Under the pieces are notes generated by a model. The model worked only from the letters and a program-made list of their open reading frames with translations. It made no database searches and had not been told where the DNA came from. Of a stretch of DNA of 64,000 nucleotides, positions 37,801 to 48,459 are shown piece by piece. The first letter of the stretch is position 1. Every line of letters begins with the position of its first letter. Both the position numbers and the translations under genes were made by a program. Source of the DNA: Chthoniobacterales bacterium (GTDB lineage Bacteria; Verrucomicrobiota; Verrucomicrobiia; Chthoniobacterales; Terrimicrobiaceae); NCBI GenBank assembly GCA_014879575.1, contig JACSRU010000139.1:1-64000 (forward strand), read 5' to 3'.

Positions 37801-38697
37801 ATGAACAACCCTTCGAACAACTATACAAATCCCGTCCCCGGTTCACTCCAACCCTCCGTGTCCCCTCACAGGACTGTCCGGCTTTTTCCAAAAATCCTGG
37901 TCACTGCGGCGCTGGGGCTTCTTCTTGCAAATGCGACGGGAAATGCCGCCACCCTGGTGAGCTGGGGTGGAGACTATCTCACCACCTCGCTGCAAAATTT
38001 CGTTCTGCCGACTGCGACCGACAACAGCGGAGTGCGCACCTATGAATACAGTGCCAGCACGGCGATTGATCCCGGCTCTGGCGTTTACTCAGGTCCAAAA
38101 TTTTATGGCGCCTTGCAGAATAATTCCGGGACAAGCACTCCGGCAGATTTTGATGCGTCTCGCGTGATTGATAACAGCGGCACCAATCAAATTCGCGTCT
38201 GGGGGAACACCCCCTCGGCGGGTATAACGAACACCATTACCGGTCTGATTTTCTTCAAGCCCACGCTGAACATTGGCGAGACCGCCTCCTTCGGCGTGTC
38301 GGATCAACTGAACATGACCATTTCGATGACGGGAGCGTCCCGCCTCGCGCGGTTTGCCGTCCTGAATAATGGACAATGGTATCTCTCGGATGACAATTTC
38401 ACCGCCAACGGGGCGAAGTCGATCACACCCAACGGGGAAATGTGGGGAGCCTGGAACCCTACGGGCGCCCCTCTGGCATCGACGCCGGGCAGCTACACCA
38501 CGAATGGATCAACCTTCACGGATATTGAGGCGGTCGGGTATTACTTTAACATTTCCAATACAGGCGCCAACTCGCGCATTGACCTGACCAGTTATACCGC
38601 CACGGGAACGGTTGTTCCCGAGCCGGGCATTGTCGGTCTCCTTGCCTGTGCCGGAATGGGGTGGATGGGGGTCCGTCGCCGGAACCGGACCGTATGA
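37801..38697 (+). CDS. PEP-CTERM sorting domain protein
   Basis: C-terminus VPEPGIVGLLACAGMGWMGVRRRNRTV. Confidence 0.9.
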   Translation: MNNPSNNYTNPVPGSLQPSVSPHRTVRLFPKILVTAALGLLLANATGNAATLVSWGGDYLTTSLQNFVLPTATDNSGVRTYEYSASTAIDPGSGVYSGPKFYGALQNNSGTSTPADFDASRVIDNSGTNQIRVWGNTPSAGITNTITGLIFFKPTLNIGETASFGVSDQLNMTISMTGASRLARFAVLNNGQWYLSDDNFTANGAKSITPNGEMWGAWNPTGAPLASTPGSYTTNGSTFTDIEAVGYYFNISNTGANSRIDLTSYTATGTVVPEPGIVGLLACAGMGWMGVRRRNRTV

Positions 38698-39344
38698 GGT
38701 ATTGGCTTTGCTGTCTGGTCCCAATCGTGGCGTTGGCAAGTGCCACCCACGCGGCAGATTTTTTCGCCAATTTCGAGGATGAGACAGCCGGCTCACCTCC
38801 AGCTCTGGGCTCGGTGGATGGCCCTGCGGAGACCGCCGCTGGATTCCGGGTGGTTGATGCCTCCACGAATCCGGTGAATCCTCTTCAGGGAAAGGCCCTG
38901 CTGGTTGAGGATCAGGCGCACGAGACCGCGCCAATTCTCAGGATTCCCGTCGGAAATTTCATCCGGGGAGAGGCCGATGCAAAAATCAAGCTGCTCGAGG
39001 GGACGTGTCGGATCGCATTGGGAAACAAAGCCGGAGCGGCGTCCATGTTGATGTTTGCCGATACCGGCCAGATCAGCGTCAAGAGCGAGACGGGGTGGAT
39101 CGCGTGTGATCAACCGTGTGATCCAACGCGACCTTTGGAGGTCAAAATCCAGTTCGACTGCGAGCGGGGAACCTATACGGCCACCCTCAACGGTCAGCCG
39201 GTCACTTTTCAAAAGGGGAACCCGGAGTTTCCATTCCGAAAATCCTCCCTCACCGCACTTTCCGAGATCATTGTGCAGGCGGGCGATGGGGAGAGCGGGG
39301 GATCCCGTGCGGTGTTTGATGATTTTGGCATCAGCGAACACTGA
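38694..39344 (+). CDS. secreted hypothetical protein, concanavalin/LamG-like beta-sandwich candidate
   Basis: Signal peptide ...ALASATHAADFFANFEDETAG, C-term RAVFDDFGISEH; ATGA overlap with PEP-CTERM gene. Confidence 0.55.
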   Translation: MRYWLCCLVPIVALASATHAADFFANFEDETAGSPPALGSVDGPAETAAGFRVVDASTNPVNPLQGKALLVEDQAHETAPILRIPVGNFIRGEADAKIKLLEGTCRIALGNKAGAASMLMFADTGQISVKSETGWIACDQPCDPTRPLEVKIQFDCERGTYTATLNGQPVTFQKGNPEFPFRKSSLTALSEIIVQAGDGESGGSRAVFDDFGISEH

Positions 39345-39347
39345 CGC

Positions 39348-40634
39348 GTGACGACCAGGCTTTCATCGGCGCCGCTGCGGGTGGCCATCATCGGAACGGG
39401 TGGCTGTGCGTTGACCCACCATATGGAGATGGGCGCACTGGAAAAGGAAGGGCGTTGTCAGGTGGTGGCGACATGTGATCCCTTTGTCAACCCGGCGGAA
39501 CTTCCGGCGGGAGTGACGCCAGGCATCCCGTTTTATTCCGACTATCGGGAGATGTTGGATGATCTGGCGGGTGACCTCGACTGTGTGACGGTGCCAACTC
39601 CCATCCCGCTGCATGCGGAGATGCATCAGAAGGCGGTCGAGTGTGGGGTGCCCTGCTATCTGGAGAAGCCGCCCACCCTCGATCCCGACGTGCTTCAAGA
39701 CATGCTCGAGGTGGAGGAAAAGGCGGATTCTGCGACCTTTGTGGGGTTTGGGTTTATTCACGAGGCCGAACGCCGGGCGGTGAAGGAACGCCTGTTGCAG
39801 GGGGAATTCGGCGCGCTCCGCCGGGTGACATTCCTCGGGCTTTGTCCCCGCAACGACCAATATTATCGCCGGACGTATTGGGCCGGGCGACTCTTGAACC
39901 GGGACGGAACCCTGCTCCTGGACTCCCCATTTGGCAACGGACTTTCCCATTTCGTTCACGCCGCCTTGTTCTGGAGCGGGGATGAGGGGCTCTGGCATTG
40001 GGGGACCCCCAAAAAGGTCCGGGCCGAACTGTTTCGCGCGCACCAGATTGAAGGGGCGGATACGTTTTTTGTGGAATGCCTCACCGGAGGGGGAATTCCG
40101 GTTCGGATCGTCACCTCCCACGCCTGTCACCCAGGGATGCCCCGCGTCGAGCAGGTGGTCTGCGAGCGGGCGACGATCGAGATTTCCCACTCGGAAAATC
40201 ACGTTCGCGTGCTGTGGCAGAACGGAACGACCGAGAGCATCGAGAGACCGGTCCGGTTTCCTTATCGCGAAAATTTTCGTTGGTATTTCGACTATCTGAC
40301 CGGGAAAAACGACCGTCCTCTGACACGTCTGGAGGACTCACTTCCCCTGGTGCATCTCCATGCCATGGCGTATGCGTCCAGCGGGGAAATCCATCCGGTT
40401 CCGGAATCTTCCCTGGAGCGGATTTCCTGGAAGAGAAGCCCGTGCCCGGCCATTCGGAATCTGGAATCCATGGCGGAACGCTTCCTGGCTGGCGGCCAGA
40501 TGCCTTCCGGGCAGGGGATGAACATCCCGCACCCCGGCATCTGGGTGGAGGCGGACGCGATGGCATCGGTGCCGGAACTCCTGCGGGCCGGGATCAGAAA
40601 TCCTGCCGATGGGGCATTGGCCTGCCCCGTATAA
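39348..40634 (+). CDS. Gfo/Idh/MocA family oxidoreductase
   Basis: VAIIGTGGCALTHHM, CDPF, CYLEKPPTL (EKP motif). Confidence 0.9.
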   Translation: MTTRLSSAPLRVAIIGTGGCALTHHMEMGALEKEGRCQVVATCDPFVNPAELPAGVTPGIPFYSDYREMLDDLAGDLDCVTVPTPIPLHAEMHQKAVECGVPCYLEKPPTLDPDVLQDMLEVEEKADSATFVGFGFIHEAERRAVKERLLQGEFGALRRVTFLGLCPRNDQYYRRTYWAGRLLNRDGTLLLDSPFGNGLSHFVHAALFWSGDEGLWHWGTPKKVRAELFRAHQIEGADTFFVECLTGGGIPVRIVTSHACHPGMPRVEQVVCERATIEISHSENHVRVLWQNGTTESIERPVRFPYRENFRWYFDYLTGKNDRPLTRLEDSLPLVHLHAMAYASSGEIHPVPESSLERISWKRSPCPAIRNLESMAERFLAGGQMPSGQGMNIPHPGIWVEADAMASVPELLRAGIRNPADGALACPV

Positions 40635-40646
40635 TCCGCCAGAAGG

Positions 40647-41642
40647 ATGAAGCTGGCACTCATCGGCGGACACGGTCATCACAGTTTGCTCCAACTGGCC
40701 GCCCCCGGTGGAAATTTGGAACTCGTGGCTCTTGCAGGCGACGGCAGGGACAACGAAGTTTTGAAATTCCAAAGTTCGCCGGCCTGGCATTCCGGGGTCG
40801 CCTGTTTTTCGCATTTCGAGCAAATGCTCGACGAGGTTCAACCCGGGATCGTCTCCATCGGGTGCCAGTATGCCTTTCACGCCGCAGCCTGCCGGGCGGC
40901 TCTGGCAAGGAACATCCCTGCGGTCTGTGAAAAGCCCGTCGCCAACACGCTGGAGGAACTGGAGGAGTTGGACGTCCTCTCCCGTTCCAGTCAGGCTCGG
41001 GTCATTCCCGAGTTCACCATGCGCTGGCAGCCGGCATTTTCCGCCGCCGCATCGGCGGTGCGGTCGGGCGGCATCGGGGACGTGGTCCTTGTCTCGGGAC
41101 AAAAATCGTATCCGTTTAAAACCCGGCCGTCCTTCTATCAAACCCGCGAGACCTATTGCGGAACGATCCCCTGGGTGGGAATTCATGCGATTGATTTTGT
41201 CAGGTGGTGTTCCGGACGGGAATACGAGACGGTGACGGCCATCCACGGCAATCATTCCCAGCCAGACTATCCGGGGTGCGAGGATCACGCCGTGCTGCTT
41301 TGTGAAATGAGCGGCGGTGCCTGCGCGGTGATCACCGCCGATTTCCTCCGCCCCACGACGGCTCCCTCCAGAAATGATGACCGGCTTCGCATCATGGGAA
41401 CCCGCGGATCTCTGGAAGTGCGCGACGGAGTTTGTCGTCTGTGTGAGGAAGGCTCTCCGGAACGGCTGCTGACCATGCCGGAACAGGACGCCGCCCAGGG
41501 GCTTTTGGACTGCGCTCTCGGGCAGAGTGCCTTTCTGACCTGGCACGACGCCCATGTGGCCACCCGGCTCGCGCTTCTCGCCAGGGATTCCGCAGACCGC
41601 CGCGAGAAGCAGACCTTTCCTTCGGCTCCCACCATTCTTTGA
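40647..41642 (+). CDS. Gfo/Idh/MocA family oxidoreductase
   Basis: LALIGGHGHHSLL, VCEKPVANTLEELEEL. Confidence 0.88.
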   Translation: MKLALIGGHGHHSLLQLAAPGGNLELVALAGDGRDNEVLKFQSSPAWHSGVACFSHFEQMLDEVQPGIVSIGCQYAFHAAACRAALARNIPAVCEKPVANTLEELEELDVLSRSSQARVIPEFTMRWQPAFSAAASAVRSGGIGDVVLVSGQKSYPFKTRPSFYQTRETYCGTIPWVGIHAIDFVRWCSGREYETVTAIHGNHSQPDYPGCEDHAVLLCEMSGGACAVITADFLRPTTAPSRNDDRLRIMGTRGSLEVRDGVCRLCEEGSPERLLTMPEQDAAQGLLDCALGQSAFLTWHDAHVATRLALLARDSADRREKQTFPSAPTIL

Positions 41643-41643
41643 T

Positions 41644-43740
41644 ATGAAATCTCATCGCGCCTTTCGCTATATCCTTCGGTATTCGATTGATCCCGGGTTT
41701 GAAGTCGAAGCCCGGATGGAGGAACTCGTGACCTTTTGTCGGGACGCCAAGGTGGAGGAAGTGATGCTGCTGATCTGCGCCGAAGAGCTGTCACCGGGGC
41801 ATCCCACACCGGAGGAAGTGGAGCCTTGGATCGACATGGCCCGCACGCTGCGCCAGCGTCTGGCCGCAGAATCCCTGGCGATGAGCCTGAATCCCTGGAG
41901 CACCATCTTTCACAATCAACGGGGACGACACCTCCGCCCGGGACAAAATTTCCGCCGGATGGTCGGAGAGAACGGCGTGCAGAGCACGGTCACGGTCTGT
42001 CCCCTCTGCGAACATTGGCAGACGTATCTGGGCGACCTCTTTGCCAGGTATGCCTCGGAGATTTCTCCATCAGCCCTCTGGATCGAGGACGACTGGCGGC
42101 TGCACAATCATGACAAGGCACTCGGATGGGGAGGATGCTTCTGCGACGTCCACATGAGGGAGTTTTCCCGTCGCGTGGGCGAATCCGTGGATCGGACTCA
42201 ACTGCTCAAGGCCTTGCTAAGCCCCGGTCGCCCACACCCCTGGCGGTCTGTCTGGATGGATCTGAGCGCTGAGACATTGCTCGCTCCGCTTCAAAAAGTG
42301 GCGGGGAAAATTCGCCACGCGCAACCCGGCGTGCGCCTCGGCTTGATGAGTTCCGCGCCCGACATGCACAGCATCGAGGGGCGACCGTGGGCACTTATGC
42401 AGGAAACGCTTGGGTTTCAACCCGCCTTCCTCACCCGCCCCCATCTTCCGCCCTACACCCAGACCCATGCGCTGGCGATCACTCCGGCCGTCACCCGGCA
42501 GACTCTTGTCAATCTGGAGGGACCGCTGGAAATCTACCCGGAATTGGAGAACTCCCCACGATGCGGGTTGTATTCCAAAAGCACCCGGTATTCCCGATGG
42601 GAGATGCTCCACTGTGCGGCGTTCGGCAGCCACGGCATCACGATCAATCACTTCGACATGATGGGCAACGGCATCGCCCTGGACCCGACTTTCGGCCGCA
42701 TGCTGGCGGATGCGAAACCAATGCTGGACGCCCTTGCCAGCCTGGAAATTGAAGACCGCGAGGCTGAGGGTGTTCAAATCCTCATTGCGCCGGATGTGGC
42801 GCGTTACATCGAACTGGATGCCGCAGAACGTTCGATGATGTCCTTGTTCCGTTCCTCCATCACCTGGAGCGATGTTTTCTACATCCTCGGAATGGCGCAT
42901 GGGTTCCAAAAGGATCTCTCCACGGTCCGTCCCGGTCAGGTCACCGCCCTTTGCGGATTCACGGCGGACGCGTTTTCCGACATAGACATCCACCGACTGC
43001 TTGGCGGATCGGTCCTTCTGGATGCGACCAGCGCCTCCATTCTCCTGCGACGCGGTTTTGGCGCGTGGATCGGGGTGCAGTCCGGGGAGTGGAAGTCCCT
43101 GGAGGAAACCGGCTACTCCTACGAGGAAATCGATGAGGAGGAAACCTTCCCTTACGGAGTCGCGCGTCCGCGCCTTTGCGCTCAACGCTGCGCTGCCCGC
43201 CTGTTGTCGATGGTTCCCGCAGGGGATACCCGGGTGCTCAGCAGAATTTTCACAGCGAACCACGCGCCGCTTTGGCCCGGAGCGCTCCTCACGGAAAATG
43301 CCCTCGGCGGACGCGTGGTCACCCTCACTTACCCGGTCGAACCCAATGCCCAGTTTTTCATGGCATTCTTCAACAGATTCCGGCGCGAATTCCTGCACCG
43401 GATCGTTTTCGAATTGTCGGCCAAGGCCACGCTGGCGGCGATTGACACCCACCCGATGCACGCCTACCGATACTCCACGTCGAAAGGGATCTTGTTGGCC
43501 GCCCTCAATCCCCTGGATGATCCCGCACCCGGCGTCACATGGAAACTTCCCACGGGCACGAGTGCCTCACGAAAATGGAAGCATCTGACCCGCGCCGGCA
43601 ACTGGCAGACGATCGAGCCGACACTCCAAAGCGGCCCGTGGTGCGAAAGACTCCATTTTGAAACCGGGATATCCGCCCTGGACGGAGCCTTCTTTCTCGG
43701 ACACCCCATCTCCCGCGAGGATGGCGATGGGACCTCGTGA
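41644..43740 (+). CDS. large hypothetical protein, candidate TIM-barrel glycoside hydrolase
   Basis: SALWIEDDWRLHNHD...GGCFCDVHMREFS (beta-strand-ED and Cys-rich GH42-like pattern); no signal peptide; operonic with Gfo/Idh genes. Confidence 0.55.
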   Translation: MKSHRAFRYILRYSIDPGFEVEARMEELVTFCRDAKVEEVMLLICAEELSPGHPTPEEVEPWIDMARTLRQRLAAESLAMSLNPWSTIFHNQRGRHLRPGQNFRRMVGENGVQSTVTVCPLCEHWQTYLGDLFARYASEISPSALWIEDDWRLHNHDKALGWGGCFCDVHMREFSRRVGESVDRTQLLKALLSPGRPHPWRSVWMDLSAETLLAPLQKVAGKIRHAQPGVRLGLMSSAPDMHSIEGRPWALMQETLGFQPAFLTRPHLPPYTQTHALAITPAVTRQTLVNLEGPLEIYPELENSPRCGLYSKSTRYSRWEMLHCAAFGSHGITINHFDMMGNGIALDPTFGRMLADAKPMLDALASLEIEDREAEGVQILIAPDVARYIELDAAERSMMSLFRSSITWSDVFYILGMAHGFQKDLSTVRPGQVTALCGFTADAFSDIDIHRLLGGSVLLDATSASILLRRGFGAWIGVQSGEWKSLEETGYSYEEIDEEETFPYGVARPRLCAQRCAARLLSMVPAGDTRVLSRIFTANHAPLWPGALLTENALGGRVVTLTYPVEPNAQFFMAFFNRFRREFLHRIVFELSAKATLAAIDTHPMHAYRYSTSKGILLAALNPLDDPAPGVTWKLPTGTSASRKWKHLTRAGNWQTIEPTLQSGPWCERLHFETGISALDGAFFLGHPISREDGDGTS

Positions 43741-43790
43741 TGCCCTACAAAAACGCCCCTCCAACATAAATCCTGGATGCCGGGTATGGT

Positions 43791-43833
43791 CGTGCATGAT
43801 GGAATGGCGTGAGCACCGTTCCATCACATCACG
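43791..43833. other. strong stem-loop in the leader upstream of gcvT
   Basis: CGTG-ca-TGATGGAATGG-cgtgagca-CCGTTCCATCA-cat-CACG; alternative stem GGCGTGA/TCACGCC. Confidence 0.55.
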
Positions 43834-43984
43834 CCGCCGCGCACCGGTAGTGTCGCAAAAGTCCGGCCTGGTCGACGAGGGGAAATCCTCCCCGTGATCT
43901 CCGGGGCAGGGCATCGGAAAATTTTCCCGCCCTTCGATGCGATTTCTCTTCATCCTTTTTCCGCAATCCTCCATCCTTCGACGC

Positions 43985-45043
43985 ATGCGCACACCACTTT
44001 ACGACTCCCACGTTGCCGCCGGCGGGCGGATGGTTGGCTTCGCCGGCTGGGACATGCCGGTCCAGTATTCCGGAATTCTTGCCGAGCACAAAGCCGTCCG
44101 CGAGGGGGTTGGTGTTTTCGACATCTCGCACATGGGCGAATTTTTTGTGGGCGGACCCGGCAGCGTGGCCTGGCTGGATTCCCTGCTCACCAACAACGTC
44201 GCTTCACTCCCGGACGGCACGGCCCAATACTCGCTCCTGCTCAACGAGCGGGGAGGAATCATTGATGATCTGATTGTCTATCGGCTCGGCGCGGAGAATT
44301 TTCTGCTCGTGGTGAATGCCTCGATGATTGACGAGGATGCGGCCTGGATGACGAATCGGCTTGTGGAGGGCGTGACGTTTGAAAACCGGAGCGCGGAGTT
44401 CGCGGCTCTCGCGATCCAAGGGCCCCTGGCGGGGGGCATTTTTGAGAAATTGTTCGGACGGGGGATGCCTGCCGCCCGCAATCGGATTCTTCAGATCGGC
44501 GGGGATTTTGTGGTGACGACCGGCTACACCGGCGAGGTCGGATTTGAATGGATCCTGCCAGCCACCGAAGCGACCGCCGCCTGGCAGCGAACCCTGGAGG
44601 CCGGGGCAACCCCCTGCGGTCTCGGTGCCCGCGACACGCTCCGCCTCGAAATGTGCTATCCGCTCAATGGCTCCGACCTCTCGCCGGATCGGACCCCGCT
44701 GCAGGCCGGGCTCGGATATTTTGTGGATCTGGAAAAGGCGGATTTCGTCGGCAGGGCCGCCCTGGTCGCGCAAAAACTCGCCGGACTGCCCGACCGCCTC
44801 TGCGCCCTTCGGGTCACGGACAAGGCGCCTCCAATCCGCCCGCATTACCCGGTGTGGGTGGACGGAAAGCCTGTCAGCGAGACGACAAGCGGAGCCCTTT
44901 CCCCATCGCTGGGTGAGGGGATCGCCCTGGCTTATCTGCCTGGGGAATTCTCGAAACCCGGACAGGAAGTGGAAATTGAAGTGCGCGGGAAACGATTCCG
45001 CGCTTGTGTTCGCAAAAAACCCCTTTACCAAAAAGCCTCATGA
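43985..45043 (+). CDS. gcvT: glycine cleavage system T protein (aminomethyltransferase)
   Basis: RTPLYDSHVAAGGRMVGFAGWDMPVQY, TGYTGEVGFE. Confidence 0.96.
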   Translation: MRTPLYDSHVAAGGRMVGFAGWDMPVQYSGILAEHKAVREGVGVFDISHMGEFFVGGPGSVAWLDSLLTNNVASLPDGTAQYSLLLNERGGIIDDLIVYRLGAENFLLVVNASMIDEDAAWMTNRLVEGVTFENRSAEFAALAIQGPLAGGIFEKLFGRGMPAARNRILQIGGDFVVTTGYTGEVGFEWILPATEATAAWQRTLEAGATPCGLGARDTLRLEMCYPLNGSDLSPDRTPLQAGLGYFVDLEKADFVGRAALVAQKLAGLPDRLCALRVTDKAPPIRPHYPVWVDGKPVSETTSGALSPSLGEGIALAYLPGEFSKPGQEVEIEVRGKRFRACVRKKPLYQKAS

Positions 45044-45420
45044 ATGTTCCCAATAACCTCCGCTACGCAGAAAGCCACGAATGGATCCTCGTCGAGGGTG
45101 ACACCGGCACAGTCGGCATCACCGACCACGCTCAGGCCGAACTCACCGACATTGTCTTTGCCGAACCGCCTCCGGTGGGGAAGACGCTTGCCGCCGGGGA
45201 GGTGGCGGCCGTCGTGGAGTCCGTCAAGGCCGCCAGCGATATTTACACTCCGGTTTCCGGGGAGGTGATTGAACGCAATGACGCCCTGGACGCCAATCCG
45301 TCCCTCTTGAACACCGATCCCTTCGGCCAGGGCTGGATATTCAAGATCCGTCTGTCGAATCCGGCAGAAGCCGCCGCGCTCAAGGATCCCGCCGCCTATG
45401 GCGCACAGATCGGGGCATGA
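45040..45420 (+). CDS. gcvH: glycine cleavage system H protein
   Basis: [25 protein letters not shown] lipoyl motif. Confidence 0.97.
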   Translation: MNVPNNLRYAESHEWILVEGDTGTVGITDHAQAELTDIVFAEPPPVGKTLAAGEVAAVVESVKAASDIYTPVSGEVIERNDALDANPSLLNTDPFGQGWIFKIRLSNPAEAAALKDPAAYGAQIGA

Positions 45421-48224
45421 GCACGTTCTCCGCACGACATATCGGTCCCTCGGAAAGGGAAATTGTCACCATGCTCGGTGTTGTGGGGGCAAATTCAATG
45501 GATGCCCTCCTCGCGCAGACCGTTCCGGAAAACATCCGTCTCCAGGGCGATCTGACCCTGCCTGCGGCGCGTTCGGAAGAGCAGGCGCTTGCCGCGTTGC
45601 GGGATCTGATGGATCGCAATGTTGTCGCCCAATCCTTTATTGGGGCCGGTTACCACGGCACCCATACACCGGCCGTGATCCGCAGGAATATTTTGGAAAA
45701 TCCCGCCTGGTATACGGCCTACACCCCGTATCAGGCGGAAATTGCGCAGGGGCGCCTCGAAGCGCTCCTCAATTTCCAAACGATGGTGTGCGATCTGACC
45801 GGCATGGAGATTTCCAATGCCTCGCTGCTCGACGAGGCGACGGCCGCCGCCGAGGCGATGGCGTTATGCCATGACATCAAGGGCGGGGAGGCATTTTTTG
45901 TGGCGGACCATTGCCATCCCCAGGCGATCGCCCTGCTCCGCACCCGGGCCGAGCCGCTGGGCATTCGGATTCTTACCGGACCGGCTGAGAGTGCGCCCTT
46001 GGAGGGGGTGTTTGGCGCGCTTTTCCAATATCCGGCCACCGATGGGACGATTTGTGATCTGGGTGCCATGATTGGGCGGGCCCATGCGGTCGGCGCCCTT
46101 GCTGTCGTTGCCGCCGATCTGCTGGCACTCACACTCATTACCCCTCCCGGGGAATTGGGGGCGGATATCGTGATCGGCTCGGCGCAACGCTTCGGGGTTC
46201 CTCCGGGATACGGCGGCCCTCATGCCGCCTTTCTGGCCACCCGGGATGCGCATAAACGCCGGATGCCGGGACGGCTGGTGGGCGTGTCAAAGGACTCCGC
46301 AGGCCATCCCGCCTTGCGGCTGACGCTCCAGACCCGCGAGCAACATATCCGACGCGAAAAGGCCACGAGCAACATCTGCACCGCGCAGGTTCTCCTCGCC
46401 GTGATGGCTTCGATGTATGCCGTCTATCATGGCCCCGGGGGGTTGCGCACGATTGCGGAGCGGATTCATTCCCTGGCCCGTCGGCTTGCCGGATCGTTGC
46501 AGCAACTGGGCTACGCCGTGCATCCGGGGCCATTTTTTGATACGATCCGCATCTGGCTGGGAACCCGCCGCGCGGACGACCTCCTCGTGCAGGCCGCCGC
46601 TGCGGGCATCAATCTTCGCAAGCTGGATGAGCATGCCGTGGCGATTGCCCTCGATGAAACCACGGAGGATCTGCGTCCGCTCCTCAAAGTTTTTGGAAAG
46701 ACCTCCGGAGACGAAGCCGGTGCCTGTCCGGAGGTGATCGGCGCGGCGTTGCGGCGCAAGACGGACTTTCTTACCCATCCGGTTTTTCAGTCGTATCATA
46801 CCGAGACGGAAATGCTCCGCTACATTCGGCGTCTTGAGGCTCGGGACCTCTCGCTGACGACCTCGATGATCCCGCTGGGCTCCTGCACGATGAAGCTCAA
46901 TGCCACGTCGGAGATGCTGCCCGTGACCTGGGAATCGGTCGCCTCACTCCATCCGCTGGTGCCGCTGGCGCAGGCGGCGGGTTACGCCGAAATGACCGCC
47001 CAACTGGGGGCCTGGTTGGCGGAGATCACGGGATTTGCCGCCGTGTCCCTGCAACCGAACGCCGGCTCGCAGGGGGAATACGCGGGACTGCTCGCCATCC
47101 GGGGCTGGCACCATTCGCGCGGCGAAGCCCACCGCAACATCTGTCTCATCCCGACATCGGCCCACGGCACCAATCCCGCGAGCGCGGTCATGGCCGGCAT
47201 GAAGGTCGTCGCCGTTGCCTGCGATGCGCACGGAAATGTTGATCTGAAGGATTTGAGGGCGAAAGCCGAACTCCACCGGGATTCCCTCGCCGCCGTGATG
47301 GTGACCTATCCGTCCACCCACGGGGTTTTTGAGGAAGGCATCCGCGAGATTTGCGAGGTGATTCATGCCGCCGGGGGGCAGGTCTATATGGACGGAGCCA
47401 ACATGAACGCGCAGGTCGGGCTGTGCCGCCCGGGCGATATTGGCGCCGATGTTTGCCACCTGAACCTTCACAAGACCTTCTGCATTCCCCATGGCGGCGG
47501 TGGACCGGGCGTCGGCCCGATTGGTGTCGCCGCGCATCTGGCGCCCTTTTTGCCGGGGCATCCGCTGGCGACGGACAACGTGGTCGGACCCGTCTCCCAG
47601 GCGCCGCTCGGCAGTGCCGGCATCCTTGTCATTTCCTGGATGTATATCGCGATGATGGGTGCCCGGGGGCTCCGAGAGGCCACCGCCGTGGCGATCCTGA
47701 ACGCAAATTACATCGCGGCCCGGCTTGAGAATTATTTTCCCATTCTCTTCAAGGGTTCGCAGGGCCGGGTGGCGCATGAATGCATCCTCGATCTGCGCGA
47801 ATGGAAACACCGCGCCGGCATCGAAGTCGAAGATGTGGCCAAACGGCTGATGGATTTCGGATTCCATGCGCCGACGATGAGCTGGCCGGTTGTGGGCACC
47901 CTGATGGTCGAGCCCACGGAAAGCGAATCCCAGGCGGAGTTGGACAGATTCTGCGAGGCGATGATCACGATCCATGGCGAGATGGCTGCGATCGAACGCG
48001 GCGCACTCGACCGGACGGACAATCCCTTAAAAAATGCACCGCACACCGCCGCGGTTGTGACCGCCGACAAGTGGGAGCACGCGTATCCGCGCTCGGTGGC
48101 CGCCTGGCCGGCCCCCTGGTTGCGCGAACACAAATTCTGGCCCGCAGTGGGACGCATTGACAATGTTTACGGTGACCGCCATGTCTTCTGTTCCTGCCCG
48201 CCTGTCGGTTCGGCGGAGGGGTGA
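45417..48224 (+). CDS. gcvP: glycine dehydrogenase (P protein)
   Basis: [33 protein letters not shown]. Confidence 0.97.
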   Translation: MSTFSARHIGPSEREIVTMLGVVGANSMDALLAQTVPENIRLQGDLTLPAARSEEQALAALRDLMDRNVVAQSFIGAGYHGTHTPAVIRRNILENPAWYTAYTPYQAEIAQGRLEALLNFQTMVCDLTGMEISNASLLDEATAAAEAMALCHDIKGGEAFFVADHCHPQAIALLRTRAEPLGIRILTGPAESAPLEGVFGALFQYPATDGTICDLGAMIGRAHAVGALAVVAADLLALTLITPPGELGADIVIGSAQRFGVPPGYGGPHAAFLATRDAHKRRMPGRLVGVSKDSAGHPALRLTLQTREQHIRREKATSNICTAQVLLAVMASMYAVYHGPGGLRTIAERIHSLARRLAGSLQQLGYAVHPGPFFDTIRIWLGTRRADDLLVQAAAAGINLRKLDEHAVAIALDETTEDLRPLLKVFGKTSGDEAGACPEVIGAALRRKTDFLTHPVFQSYHTETEMLRYIRRLEARDLSLTTSMIPLGSCTMKLNATSEMLPVTWESVASLHPLVPLAQAAGYAEMTAQLGAWLAEITGFAAVSLQPNAGSQGEYAGLLAIRGWHHSRGEAHRNICLIPTSAHGTNPASAVMAGMKVVAVACDAHGNVDLKDLRAKAELHRDSLAAVMVTYPSTHGVFEEGIREICEVIHAAGGQVYMDGANMNAQVGLCRPGDIGADVCHLNLHKTFCIPHGGGGPGVGPIGVAAHLAPFLPGHPLATDNVVGPVSQAPLGSAGILVISWMYIAMMGARGLREATAVAILNANYIAARLENYFPILFKGSQGRVAHECILDLREWKHRAGIEVEDVAKRLMDFGFHAPTMSWPVVGTLMVEPTESESQAELDRFCEAMITIHGEMAAIERGALDRTDNPLKNAPHTAAVVTADKWEHAYPRSVAAWPAPWLREHKFWPAVGRIDNVYGDRHVFCSCPPVGSAEG

Positions 48225-48315
48225 GAACGAAAAAATTTGCGCGGATGAAAGTTAAGAAAAAAAAGAGTGGAAATTGGGAGCGGAAGCAGCTTTCCTCTTG
48301 CTCCCAGGAATTTCA

Positions 48316-48387
<72 letters not shown>

Positions 48388-48459
48388 GTTCTCCTTTCCG
48401 CAGGACCTTTGTCCGTCGTGCGCTTTCTACGGGCGGCGAAGGAAATTTCCCGCACAGAC

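Noticed and set aside
43741-43984. Classical glycine riboswitch upstream of gcvT
   Set aside because: The region is structured, but the characteristic glycine-aptamer core could not be identified by eye; retained only as an unclassified leader.
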